Assembly: GCA_012730105.1 (NCBI GenBank) | Contig: JAAYBJ010000158.1 | Location: forward strand, 1-35,565 | Origin: Candidatus Hydrogenedentota bacterium | Lineage (GTDB): Bacteria; Hydrogenedentota; Hydrogenedentia; Hydrogenedentales; CAITNO01 | Length of the DNA stretch: 35,565 bases | Direction of reading: 5' to 3' | Shown here: one piece after another, positions 16,111-24,221 of the stretch | Layout: each line of letters opens with the position of its first letter | How positions within the stretch are numbered: the first letter of the stretch is position 1 | The notes under the pieces: model-generated | The model's input: only the letters and a program-made list of their open reading frames with translations | What the model was told of the DNA's origin: nothing | The model's database searches: none | Translations under genes and position numbers: made by a program

Positions 16111-17901
16111 ATGCTGTTAACGCCTGTCGATTGGGGCATTGTTTTTCTTTTCTTCCTACTTTCTCTTGTCATCGGCCTGGTGGTCACCAAAAAGGCGGGC
16201 TCCAACACCACAGAATTTTTTGCCGCGGGCCGGAGCATGCCCTGGTGGTTGTTGGGTGTATCCATGGTCGCCACCACCTTCTCCACCGACACGCCCAACC
16301 TGGTGGCGAATATCGTGCGGAAAAACGGCGTGGCTGGAAACTGGGTCTGGTGGGCTTTTTTGCTGACCGGCATGCTGACCGTGTTTGTTTACGCCCGCCT
16401 GTGGCGTCGCTCCGGGGTACTGACGGACCTGGAATTTTATGAATTGCGTTACAGCGGCAAATCAGCAGCCTTCCTGCGGGGGTTTCGCGCGATTTACCTG
16501 GGCGTCTTCTTCAATATTATCGTCATGGCATCCGTATCGCTGGCCGCGATCAAGATCGGCAGCGTCCTGCTAAACCTCAGCCCCATGCAGACCATCCTGA
16601 TCGCGTGCACCATTACGGTCATTTACAGCTCGATGGGCGGGCTGCGCGGCGTGCTGTACACGGACCTGTTTCAGTTCACCATGGCCATGATAGGCGCTGT
16701 GGGGGCGGCCATTGTATCCCTGCGTCACCCCGATATCGGCGGCCTGGCCAACCTCCTTTCCCATCCGGAGGTCCGGGACAAACTCGCCATCCTGCCCGAC
16801 TTTCTCGCCAAAGACCAGAGGCAGATGCTTATCGCGGTTTTTCTAATGCCCATTATGGTCCAGTGGTGGAGCGTGTGGTATCCCGGCTCTGAACCCGGCG
16901 GCGGCAGTTACATCGCCCAAAGGATGCTCGCCGCCAAGGATGAAAATCATGCATTGGGCTCGGCCTTCTTCTTTAACGCCGCCCACTACGCCCTGCGCCC
17001 GTGGCCCTGGATTATTGTGGCCTTGTGTTCCCTGGTCGTCTTCCCGAACCTGGACGCGCTACGCGAGGCCTTCCCCCATGCCGCCTCCCTTGTTAATGAC
17101 GATATGGGCTATCCCGCCATGCTGACCTTCCTGCCGGCAGGGTTGCTGGGGCTGGTGGTGGCCTCCCTCATCGCCGCGTACATGTCCACCATCTCCACCC
17201 ACCTGAACTGGGGCGCCTCCTACCTGGTCCATGACTTTTACCGCCGCTTTGTCCGCCCGAACAGCAGCGAGCATGAACTGGTCCAGGTAGGGCGGGTGGT
17301 CACGGTGGTGCTGATGATTATGGCGGGCGCGCTTGCGCTGGCCATGGAAAGCGCGCTCGACAATTTTAAAATCATGCTCATGGTCGGCGCGGGCACGGGC
17401 CTGATCTTTATCCTGCGCTGGTTCTGGTGGCGCATCAACGCGGCCAGTGAAATCGCGGCCATGGTCATTTCCTTTCTCGTGGCCGTGTATTTCAGTTTTT
17501 TCCACGCCCGGACCGGACTGCCCCCGATTTCGGACTGGTTGCAGCTCTTGCTCACCATTGGCATTACCACGGCGGGCTGGCTCGCAGTCACCTACCTGAC
17601 CCGCCCTGTAGACCAGGACACCCTGGTTAATTTCTGCCGCCAAATCCGCCCAGGCGGTCCCGGCTGGGCCCGGATTTACGCCCTGCTCGGAAAAGAAGAG
17701 ACTTCCGTTGCGGTAGCGTGGCAGGTACCCCAGGGCATCCTGTGCATGGTATTGGGATGCACCGCCATATACGCCGCGCTCTTTTCCACAGGCTACCTGA
17801 TTTACGGCCGATACGCCCTGGGCATCACCCTCGGCGCCGTTGCGGTTGTCGCCTCCGTATTGCTTGCATACAGCTGGAAAAAACTCATCCGGCAATCCTG
17901 A
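16111..17901 (+). CDS. Sodium:solute symporter (SSS family)
   Basis: A 596-residue inner-membrane transporter with about 13-14 predicted helices, coupling sodium entry to uptake of a small solute. Family features: the N-terminal VDWGIVFLFFLLSLVIGL helix, GSNTTEFFAAGRSMPWWLLGVSM with the core-fold loop, STDTPN in helix 2, the GGLRGVLYTDLFQFTMAMIGA region, LPAGLLGLVVASLIAAYMSTISTHLNWGASY where serines around the sodium site are expected, and late helices through VLLAYSW. Sodium/glucose, proline and sialic-acid transporters share this fold, and the sequence alone does not give the substrate. AAAGGA about 9 bases before ATG 16111 supports the start; the frame is open 14 codons upstream. It lies 71 bases after the peroxiredoxin gene and converges with pcm. 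Confidence 0.93.
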   Translation: MLLTPVDWGIVFLFFLLSLVIGLVVTKKAGSNTTEFFAAGRSMPWWLLGVSMVATTFSTDTPNLVANIVRKNGVAGNWVWWAFLLTGMLTVFVYARLWRRSGVLTDLEFYELRYSGKSAAFLRGFRAIYLGVFFNIIVMASVSLAAIKIGSVLLNLSPMQTILIACTITVIYSSMGGLRGVLYTDLFQFTMAMIGAVGAAIVSLRHPDIGGLANLLSHPEVRDKLAILPDFLAKDQRQMLIAVFLMPIMVQWWSVWYPGSEPGGGSYIAQRMLAAKDENHALGSAFFFNAAHYALRPWPWIIVALCSLVVFPNLDALREAFPHAASLVNDDMGYPAMLTFLPAGLLGLVVASLIAAYMSTISTHLNWGASYLVHDFYRRFVRPNSSEHELVQVGRVVTVVLMIMAGALALAMESALDNFKIMLMVGAGTGLIFILRWFWWRINAASEIAAMVISFLVAVYFSFFHARTGLPPISDWLQLLLTIGITTAGWLAVTYLTRPVDQDTLVNFCRQIRPGGPGWARIYALLGKEETSVAVAWQVPQGILCMVLGCTAIYAALFSTGYLIYGRYALGITLGAVAVVASVLLAYSWKKLIRQS

Positions 17902-18028
17902 CATTGCGAATGCAGGGAAAGGCGGGTTCCGCTAAGCAGTGAATATGCTGTGGATATCCGCGTTAATTCCGAATCCTGCGAAGGACCTGGCGCACGATAC
18001 AACGTGTCGCTCCACCCGGCCTACTCTA

Positions 18029-18046
18029 AGTAGATTTTCGTCTACT
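18029..18046. other. Hairpin over the pcm stop codon
   Basis: Arms AGTAGA (18029-18034) and TCTACT (18041-18046) pair around a 6-base loop and include the pcm stop codon (18042-18044). CTACTCT also occurs twice as a direct repeat (18021-18027 and 18042-18048). It may act as a bidirectional terminator or 3'-end structure between the convergent symporter and pcm genes; it lacks a strong T-run. Confidence 0.3.
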
Positions 18047-18710
18047 CTGTTTCCCATCCCTGCCGCCCCACCAGGGGAACAAAACGACAGGCCATGCCCC
18101 ATTCCCGGGTAAATTGCCCTGCATGGCAGGTTATAGTCACCAGGTTTTGAAGATGCGTGTTTCCCACCGGCGCCACCAGGCGTCCCCCTTCGGCGAGTTG
18201 GTCCTGCAGCGCTTGGGGAGTATCAGGAGTGCCGGCAGTGACCAGAATTCCATCATAGGGTCCCTCTTCCGGGAAACCGAGCGTACCGTCGCCGACAATC
18301 ACCCGCACGTTGTCATACCCCAACTCAGCAAGCAGCCTTTGCGCCTTGTCCGCGAGAATTGCATGGCGCTCCACACTCACCACACGGCGGGACAATTGCG
18401 CCAATATGGCCGTTTGATAGCCCGAACCAGTGCCGATTTCCAGAACCACCGCCTGCGGATGGAGACAAAGCATCTCCGTCATGACCGCCACCATGTAAGG
18501 TTGCGAGATGGTCTGGCCGCAGTCGATGCCGATAGGATGGTCCTCATAGGCTTCCGCCTTCCAGGCGTCCGCCACGAAGAGGTGTCGCGGCGTCGTTTCC
18601 AGGGCGGCCAGCACGCGGGAATCCCGCACGCCACGCCGTGAAATCTGCGTTTCCACCATGCGCCGCCGTGCCTCCCGGTAAACTTCGTTTTCATCCTCCA
18701 TAAAGCGCAT
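18042..18710 (-). CDS. pcm: Protein-L-isoaspartate O-methyltransferase
   Basis: A 222-residue SAM-dependent methyltransferase that methylates isoaspartyl residues in aged proteins, starting their repair. Family signatures: RRRMVETQISRRGVRDSRVLAALETTPRHLFV (17-48), the GIDCGQTISQPYMVAVMTEML block that holds the substrate pocket, the SAM-binding VLEIGTGSGYQTAILAQL, VGDGTLGFPEEGPYDGILVTAG and LAEGGRLVAPVG. Length matches Pcm. ATGs at 18708-18710 and 18699-18701 are both possible starts; neither has a strong Shine-Dalgarno. It is divergent from rpsA. Confidence 0.95.
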   Translation of the reverse strand: MRFMEDENEVYREARRRMVETQISRRGVRDSRVLAALETTPRHLFVADAWKAEAYEDHPIGIDCGQTISQPYMVAVMTEMLCLHPQAVVLEIGTGSGYQTAILAQLSRRVVSVERHAILADKAQRLLAELGYDNVRVIVGDGTLGFPEEGPYDGILVTAGTPDTPQALQDQLAEGGRLVAPVGNTHLQNLVTITCHAGQFTREWGMACRFVPLVGRQGWETE

Positions 18711-18776
18711 GATACGTTCCCGGGCCGCTGCCCCTGTCGTCTTGGGAAAGCCGCACTACAAATAATCGTCAATTCC

Positions 18777-18806
18777 TTGAAAGTCTAATATTTTTCTTGT
18801 TATAAT
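18777..18806 (+). promoter_or_regulatory. Sigma-70-type promoter of rpsA
   Basis: TTGAAA (18777-18782) and a consensus TATAAT (18801-18806) are separated by 18 bases. The predicted transcription start near 18813 gives a leader of about 48 bases before the chosen rpsA ATG. This is the best-matching promoter in the window, as fits a highly expressed ribosomal gene. Confidence 0.8.
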
Positions 18807-18860
18807 AGCAATCCTCCACATTCCGTGGAAATTTCCATATCAAAGGAGCAAGCAAGATTA

Positions 18861-20915
18861 ATGAGTGAAGAACAACAGGTCTCTCAACTGGCCCGGGATT
18901 CAAAAGCCATGGTTACTTTCCATGACGACCTGGAGGCCGAACTGAACGAACAACTCGCGTCTGCCAATATGACGGCATTACTCGAGGAAGCCTTCCAGAA
19001 CTTCAAGGAAGGCGAAGTGGTCCGCGGCCGCATCGTAAACATCACCGATGACCGCATCATGGTGGACATCGGGTACAAGAGCGAAGGCATTGTGGACAGG
19101 ATGGAGTTTACCAACCCCGAAGAAGCGGTGGTGGGCGCCCAATACGATTTTTACATTGAAGAGCCGGAAAACGAGCTCGGCGCGCCCATCCTTTCGAAAC
19201 AGAAGGCGGACCGCATCAAGAACTGGGAGCATGTCCAGGAGGTTTATAACAACGACGGCGTCATCGAAGGCGTCATCACCCGGCGCGTCAAGGGCGGGCT
19301 CAAGGTGGATATCGGCGTGGATGCCTTCATGCCGGCAAGCCAGCTGACCTTCCGGCCGACGGGAGACCTGGACCGCTACATCGGCGAAAAGATGGAGGTC
19401 AAGATTGTCAAGTTGACCCGCCGCCGTCGCAATGTCGTGGTCAGCCGCCGGCGGCTCCTGGAAGAACTCCGCGCCGAAGAGAAGAAAAACCTGCTGGAGC
19501 GCATCAAGGTCGACACAGTCATCGAAGGCGAAGTCAAGAACATCACCGACTTCGGCGCCTTCGTGGATGTGGGCGGCATTGACGGGCTGCTGCATGTTAC
19601 GGATATGAGCTGGGGCCGCGTCAAGCATCCGTCCCAGATCGTGAAGGTGGGCGACAAAGTGGAAGTCGTTGTTCTGAGTTTCGATCCCATATCGGAGCGC
19701 ATCAGCCTCGGCATCAAACAGAAATCTGAAAACCCGTGGATCACCGTCGCCGATCGCTACCCCGTCGGCGCCATCATGCGCGGACGCGTGGTCACCATGA
19801 CGGATTACGGCGCCTTCGTGCATCTTGAAGAGGGAGTCGAAGGCATGGTCCACGTCAGTGAAATGAGTTGGACCCGGCGCGTCCGCCACCCCAGCGAAAT
19901 GCTTAACGAGGGTGATGAAGTGGACGTGATGGTGCTCAGCGTGGATCCCGATGAAGAAAAGATCGCCCTCGGCATCAAGCAGACCATGCCGAATCCCTGG
20001 AAGCAGCTGGGCGAACGGTACCCCATCGGCTCCACCATCACGGGAACCGTGCGGAATCTGACGGATTATGGCGCTTTCGTGCAAATTGAAGACGGTATTG
20101 ACGCCTTGCTGCACGTAAGCGATTTGTCTTGGACCAAGAAGGTAACCAACCCCGGCGAAATCCTGCAGAAAAACCAGGAAATTGAAGTCCAGGTACTCAG
20201 CATCGACCCCGACGCGGAAAAAATCAGCGTGGGCCTCAAGCAGCTGCATTCCGATCCGTGGCTTTCTGTGGTGGAAAGCCTGCCCATCGGCGCCCATGTC
20301 GAAGTGGATATCGTGAAGCTGGTCGCCTTTGGCGCCTTTGCCCGGCTGGACAACGGCGTTGAAGGCCTGATTCATGTCAGCGAGCTTGCCCAGGACCGCG
20401 TCAACAAGCCAGAAGACGTGCTCAAGGTCGGCGACCGCGTGTGGGCGAAGGTAATCAGTATCAGCCCCGCAGACCGTCGGATTGGCCTGAGCATCCGCGA
20501 ATATGAGCGCGACCAGAACCGCTCCGCCCTGGACGAACAGGGCGAGTCTTCCGGAACGGTGGACGTGGGCGCTGCGCTGAGCGGCGCCGTGCCGCAGAGC
20601 ATGATCCAGGCCGGGCGCAGCCTTGCCGACGTTGCTCATGACCTGATGGCCGCGGTCAACCGGGTGGAAACCGCCCGGGCCGCCGAGCGTGAAGCCAAGG
20701 CGGCTGCGGAAGCGGCGGCGCAGGAAGAGGAATCCGCCAAGGCGGACGCCCCGGAACCTGTCGAAGCGGCCGAAGCGCCCGAGGAAACAATTCCTGAAGA
20801 GGCGATTGTTGAGGCTGCCGAAGCGCCTGCGGAATCCGAAGAGGAACCCCCTGTGTCTGGTGTACCTGAGGCGACCGCTGAAGAAGCGGCGCCGGACCCG
20901 GAGAAGGAAGCCTAG
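18861..20915 (+). CDS. rpsA: 30S ribosomal protein S1
   Basis: A 684-residue protein that binds mRNA on the 30S subunit and helps initiate translation. Six S1 (OB-fold) domains are visible in order, beginning near residues 51, 132, 217, 302, 387 and 475. Domains 3-5 carry the full RNA-binding signature (for example NITDFGAFVDVGGIDGLLHV, then HVSEMSW). Domains 1 and 2 are divergent, as in other S1 proteins where they dock on the ribosome. The last 120-130 residues after the sixth domain are an Ala/Glu/Pro-rich, acidic, probably disordered tail, longer than in Escherichia coli S1 (557 residues in total). AAAGGAG lies 12 bases before ATG 18861; an in-frame GTG at 18825 is less likely. A clear promoter and an intrinsic terminator bound the gene. 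Confidence 0.95.
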   Translation: MSEEQQVSQLARDSKAMVTFHDDLEAELNEQLASANMTALLEEAFQNFKEGEVVRGRIVNITDDRIMVDIGYKSEGIVDRMEFTNPEEAVVGAQYDFYIEEPENELGAPILSKQKADRIKNWEHVQEVYNNDGVIEGVITRRVKGGLKVDIGVDAFMPASQLTFRPTGDLDRYIGEKMEVKIVKLTRRRRNVVVSRRRLLEELRAEEKKNLLERIKVDTVIEGEVKNITDFGAFVDVGGIDGLLHVTDMSWGRVKHPSQIVKVGDKVEVVVLSFDPISERISLGIKQKSENPWITVADRYPVGAIMRGRVVTMTDYGAFVHLEEGVEGMVHVSEMSWTRRVRHPSEMLNEGDEVDVMVLSVDPDEEKIALGIKQTMPNPWKQLGERYPIGSTITGTVRNLTDYGAFVQIEDGIDALLHVSDLSWTKKVTNPGEILQKNQEIEVQVLSIDPDAEKISVGLKQLHSDPWLSVVESLPIGAHVEVDIVKLVAFGAFARLDNGVEGLIHVSELAQDRVNKPEDVLKVGDRVWAKVISISPADRRIGLSIREYERDQNRSALDEQGESSGTVDVGAALSGAVPQSMIQAGRSLADVAHDLMAAVNRVETARAAEREAKAAAEAAAQEEESAKADAPEPVEAAEAPEETIPEEAIVEAAEAPAESEEEPPVSGVPEATAEEAAPDPEKEA

Positions 20916-20936
20916 ACATTGTAAGCATTGCCTTTC

Positions 20937-20971
20937 CGCGAGCGCCGTTTCCTAATGGCGCTCGCGTTTTT
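20937..20971 (+). terminator. Intrinsic terminator of rpsA
   Basis: A perfect 10-bp GC-rich stem, CGCGAGCGCC (20937-20946) with GGCGCTCGCG (20957-20966), has a 10-base loop and is followed at once by TTTTT. It lies 22 bases after the rpsA stop codon. Confidence 0.9.
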
Positions 20972-21111
20972 GTATTCTTCCGTGACAACGCCTGTTCGGT
21001 GATCCGCACCCGGGCGGAAAACCAAGTCCCCGTATTATCCGCCACAACCAAACTTGTCGGCACACAGGGACGCTCACAGGTTCCCGGCACGGAATCATTC
21101 AGGAACAAAGC

Positions 21112-21139
21112 CGCCGGTTATCGTGTTATACAACCGGCG
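21112..21139 (+). promoter_or_regulatory. Dyad in the ilvB leader
   Basis: Arms CGCCGGTT (21112-21119) and AACCGGCG (21132-21139) flank a 12-base loop, 47 bases before the ilvB start. The loop and right arm include TTATAC, a possible -10. It could be an operator or an RNA hairpin controlling ilvB. No leader peptide rich in Ile/Val/Leu codons was recognised. Confidence 0.35.
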
Positions 21140-21185
21140 ATACCAGGGCAACGCGGCGGCGCTGCCGTATAGGGAGAGACTAACG

Positions 21186-23006
21186 ATGGTTGGAACCAAA
21201 GCAAAACGATCACAAACCCATGGCACGGTGATGACCGGCGCGGACATGACCCTCCAGGTCCTGGCCGACGAGGGTGTCGACACCATATTCGGGTACAGCG
21301 GCGGCGCCATTCTGCCCACCTATGACGCCATATTCCGATACAACAAGAATCATTCCGGCAAACCCATCAAGCTGGTTGTGCCGGCGAACGAGCAGGGCGC
21401 GGGCTTCATGGCGGCGGGCTACGCCCGTTCCACCGGCAAGGTGGGCGTGTGCATGGTCACTTCCGGACCGGGCGCCACCAACACGGCAACCCCCATCCGC
21501 GACTGCATGGCGGATTCCATACCCGTGGTGCTGATCTGCGGCCAGGTCGCCCGCGCGGTCATCGGCACGGACGCCTTTCAGGAGGCGCCCGTTTTCAGCC
21601 TCATGAGCGCCTGCGCCAAGCATGTTTTCCTGGTCAAGGATCCGACAACGCTGGCAGCCACGATCCGGACGGCGTTTCAGATCGCGCTCAGCGGGCGCCC
21701 CGGACCGGTGGTCATCGACATTCCCAAGGATGTCCAGAACTGGGAAGGCCCCTACGACAGCGAAAGCGTGCTGCAGTTGCACGGCTACCAGGAGCGTGTC
21801 AATTCCACCCGAAACCAGACCATGCCCGCGGAAACCGCCCGGGAGTTCTTCAAACTGCTGAAGCGCGCCAGGAAACCGCTGCTGTACGTAGGCGGCGGCG
21901 CCATCATCAGCGGCGCGACAAAGGAACTGCGCGCGTTCATGAAGCATTTTCAAATCCCGGCTGTGACCACCCTGATGGGCATCGGCGCCATCGACACGTC
22001 GGACGACCTGTGCCTGCACATGCTGGGCATGCACGGCGCGGCCTACGCCAATTACGCCGTGGATGAATGCGATTTCCTGCTCGCCGTGGGCGCGCGCTTT
22101 GACGACCGGGTTGCCGGCGCGCCGCGCCTGTTCGCGGCCAACGCCGTCATCGCGCATATCGACATTGACGCGGCGGAAATCGGCAAGGTCAAGCCGGTGA
22201 ACTGGCATTACGTGGGCGACGCGGCCACGGCACTTCGGGATCTGCTCGAAGCGGGCAAGGCGGTTGAATTAAACCACCAGCCCTGGCTGAAAGAAGTACG
22301 CGCCCTGAAAAAAATGCACCACTTCGATTTCAATCGTGAATCCGAAGTCATCCAGCCTCAGGCCGTGCTTGAAATGCTGAACGCCATGACCAAAGGCGAG
22401 GCCATCATCGCGACCGGCGTCGGGCAGCACCAGATGTTCAGCGCCCAGTATTTCGACTTCAAGCATCCGCGCAACTGGATCACCTCCGGCAGCATGGGCA
22501 CCATGGGCTTCGGCCTGCCCGCCGCCATCGGCGCCCAGATCGCCAATCCCGGGAAACTGGTCATTGACGTGGACGGCGACGGCAGCATACGTATGAACAT
22601 CGGCGAGTTGGAAACCTGCGCCAACTACAAAGTGCCCGTGAAGGTGCTGCTGCTGAACAACCACGGAGACGGCATGGTCGTCCAGTGGCAGAGCCTGTAT
22701 TACGAGGGGCGGTTTTCCGGAACGGACAAAACCTTGCACAGCAAGGACTTCGTGAAGGCCGCCGAGGCGGACGGTTTCAAGTTTGCCCGGCGCGTGACCG
22801 ACTACAAGGATTTGAAGCCGGCGCTGGAAGCCTTTATCAAATTCAAAGGCCCCGCCTTCCTCGAAGTGGTAACCGACAAGCACGCCTTCGTGTATCCCAT
22901 GGTCGGCCCCGGCCTGCCTTACAAGGACATGCTGACCGGGCCCTTTATCGAAGGCCGCGAACACAAGCACACCTCGGAACTTCTGGATACATCGGACAGC
23001 ATCTGA
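21186..23006 (+). CDS. ilvB: Acetolactate synthase large subunit
   Basis: A 606-residue thiamine-diphosphate enzyme that condenses pyruvate with pyruvate or 2-oxobutyrate, the first common step of branched-chain amino acid synthesis. Domain 1 has GADMTLQVLADEGVDTIFGYSGGAILPTYDAI and the catalytic glutamate Glu69 in PANEQGAGFMAAGYAR, then TSGPGATNTATPIRDCM and GQVARAVIGTDAFQE. The middle FAD-binding-type domain follows. The C-terminal domain has SMGTMGFGLPAAIGAQ, the metal/ThDP site DGDGS (about 463) with NN about 30 residues later, and GMVVQWQSLYYEGRFSGTD. AGGGAGAG before ATG 21186 supports the start. No regulatory subunit gene (ilvN/ilvH) or other ilv/leu gene is adjacent, so it may pair with a subunit elsewhere. 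Its own terminator follows. Confidence 0.92.
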   Translation: MVGTKAKRSQTHGTVMTGADMTLQVLADEGVDTIFGYSGGAILPTYDAIFRYNKNHSGKPIKLVVPANEQGAGFMAAGYARSTGKVGVCMVTSGPGATNTATPIRDCMADSIPVVLICGQVARAVIGTDAFQEAPVFSLMSACAKHVFLVKDPTTLAATIRTAFQIALSGRPGPVVIDIPKDVQNWEGPYDSESVLQLHGYQERVNSTRNQTMPAETAREFFKLLKRARKPLLYVGGGAIISGATKELRAFMKHFQIPAVTTLMGIGAIDTSDDLCLHMLGMHGAAYANYAVDECDFLLAVGARFDDRVAGAPRLFAANAVIAHIDIDAAEIGKVKPVNWHYVGDAATALRDLLEAGKAVELNHQPWLKEVRALKKMHHFDFNRESEVIQPQAVLEMLNAMTKGEAIIATGVGQHQMFSAQYFDFKHPRNWITSGSMGTMGFGLPAAIGAQIANPGKLVIDVDGDGSIRMNIGELETCANYKVPVKVLLLNNHGDGMVVQWQSLYYEGRFSGTDKTLHSKDFVKAAEADGFKFARRVTDYKDLKPALEAFIKFKGPAFLEVVTDKHAFVYPMVGPGLPYKDMLTGPFIEGREHKHTSELLDTSDSI

Positions 23007-23027
23007 CATTCCTGAAATACCGGTATG

Positions 23028-23065
23028 CCGGCGGTGAGACTTTATTTCACCGCCGGATTTGTTTT
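23028..23065 (+). terminator. Intrinsic terminator of ilvB
   Basis: A 10-bp stem, CCGGCGGTGA (23028-23037) with TCACCGCCGG (23047-23056), has a 9-base loop and is followed by ATTTGTTTT. It starts 22 bases after the ilvB stop. Confidence 0.85.
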
Positions 23066-23090
23066 GTCCGCCGTAAAACCGCCATATACT
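23062..23090 (+). promoter_or_regulatory. Candidate promoter for the alpha/beta hydrolase gene
   Basis: TATACT (23085-23090) lies 17 bases after TTTTGT (23062-23067), or 15 after TTGTCC (23064-23069). The -35 match is poor, but the site is directly behind the ilvB terminator and 85 bases before the next start codon. Confidence 0.35.
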
Positions 23091-23175
23091 GCGGTCCGTT
23101 TGCAATCATGCCTTCCAGAACAGGACAATACAAAAGCGTCATGCTCTTTTATTCGGGAAGACAGGAGACCTCATA

Positions 23176-24066
23176 ATGTGGAATACATGGACTGACCAAA
23201 AGGTGACACGGTACGAGCGGGACGTGCCGCGCGACCCGGAATCCGGCATTATCCGGGAGGCCGAACCCCGCGAGCTTGGGCCGATCGACACGGGAAAGGC
23301 GATATTGATGGTCCACGGATTCGTGGGCTCACCCAATAATTTCAACGACCTGCCTGACCGTGTCGCCGCGTCCGGCTGGCATGTACGGGTCATGCTGCTG
23401 CCGGGACACGGCACATCGCCCCGCACATTTGAAACCACCAGCGCAGCCGAACTTGAACAGGCGGTTATGAATGAATTGGAAGCGCTCCGAGAAGGTTTCT
23501 CCACCGTTGTGTTGATGGGTCATTCCATGGGCGGCGCTTTGGCCACCCTCGCCGCGGCCCAATGCCCGGTTGACGGGTTAATCCTGGCTTCCCCGTATTA
23601 TGCCGTCACCCATCGCTGGTATTACGGACTGCGCCCCGAAACTTGGGCACGCATCCTGACACCGGCGGTGCGCTGGGTGTATCACTCCCCGAAGCGTCAA
23701 CCGGTCAACCGGCGGGAATCCAGCGAGCGAATTGTCTCGTACCCCTGGATACCCACCGCGGGGATCAGGACCGCCATCACCCTCGCGGCCGCTGCGCGTG
23801 AGAGCCGGGTAACCGCAGGGATTACCATGCCGACCCTGTTGATTCACTCCAGGAAGGATTCCGTGACCGACCCTGCCATGTCGGAGAAAGTCTTCAACAG
23901 TTTTCCTGTGTCAAAGAAAACGGTGGTATGGCTTCACCGTTCCGACCATATCATTTTTTGGGACTACGATGACAAACAGGTCATAGACGAGGTGCTGTCC
24001 TTCCTGGAAACCATCAACGCTTTGGATTGCCCCGCCCGCCAAAGGAATCGGGGCCTTCTCCCCTGA
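23176..24066 (+). CDS. Alpha/beta hydrolase, carboxylesterase-like
   Basis: A 296-residue cytosolic serine hydrolase resembling Est30-type carboxylesterases and monoacylglycerol lipases. The oxyanion-hole region is ILMVHGFVGSPNNF (43-56). The nucleophile elbow is GHSMGGA with Ser117. The acid is Asp228 in HSRKDSVTDP and the base is His258 in RSDHIIFWD, completing the triad. A cap of about 50 residues (about 140-190) covers the site. AGGAG lies about 7 bases before ATG 23176. It stands alone after the ilvB terminator, with 155 bases to the next gene. Substrate unknown; short-chain esters are likely for the family. Confidence 0.9.
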   Translation: MWNTWTDQKVTRYERDVPRDPESGIIREAEPRELGPIDTGKAILMVHGFVGSPNNFNDLPDRVAASGWHVRVMLLPGHGTSPRTFETTSAAELEQAVMNELEALREGFSTVVLMGHSMGGALATLAAAQCPVDGLILASPYYAVTHRWYYGLRPETWARILTPAVRWVYHSPKRQPVNRRESSERIVSYPWIPTAGIRTAITLAAAARESRVTAGITMPTLLIHSRKDSVTDPAMSEKVFNSFPVSKKTVVWLHRSDHIIFWDYDDKQVIDEVLSFLETINALDCPARQRNRGLLP

Positions 24067-24221
24067 AAACATGTTCTGTATGCAGACCGGGCGGCCCCGG
24101 CGAATTACTCCGCCGAGATTGTGAAAATCTGTCCGGGATAGGGACGAGCAGGTTCCGGCGGACTTGCGACAGCATGCCCACACAAATTAGACTGTGTACC
24201 TGTTGAAAGGAAACTGTTTTC

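Noticed and set aside
18978-20639. Long 553-codon open frame on the minus strand opposite rpsA
   Set aside because: Mirror frame of a strongly biased GC-rich gene; the plus-strand S1 protein is unmistakable and the mirror product has no recognisable domain.
20972-21185. Possible attenuator with leader peptide upstream of ilvB
   Set aside because: No short frame with clustered Ile/Val/Leu codons followed by a terminator could be found; only a single dyad is present.
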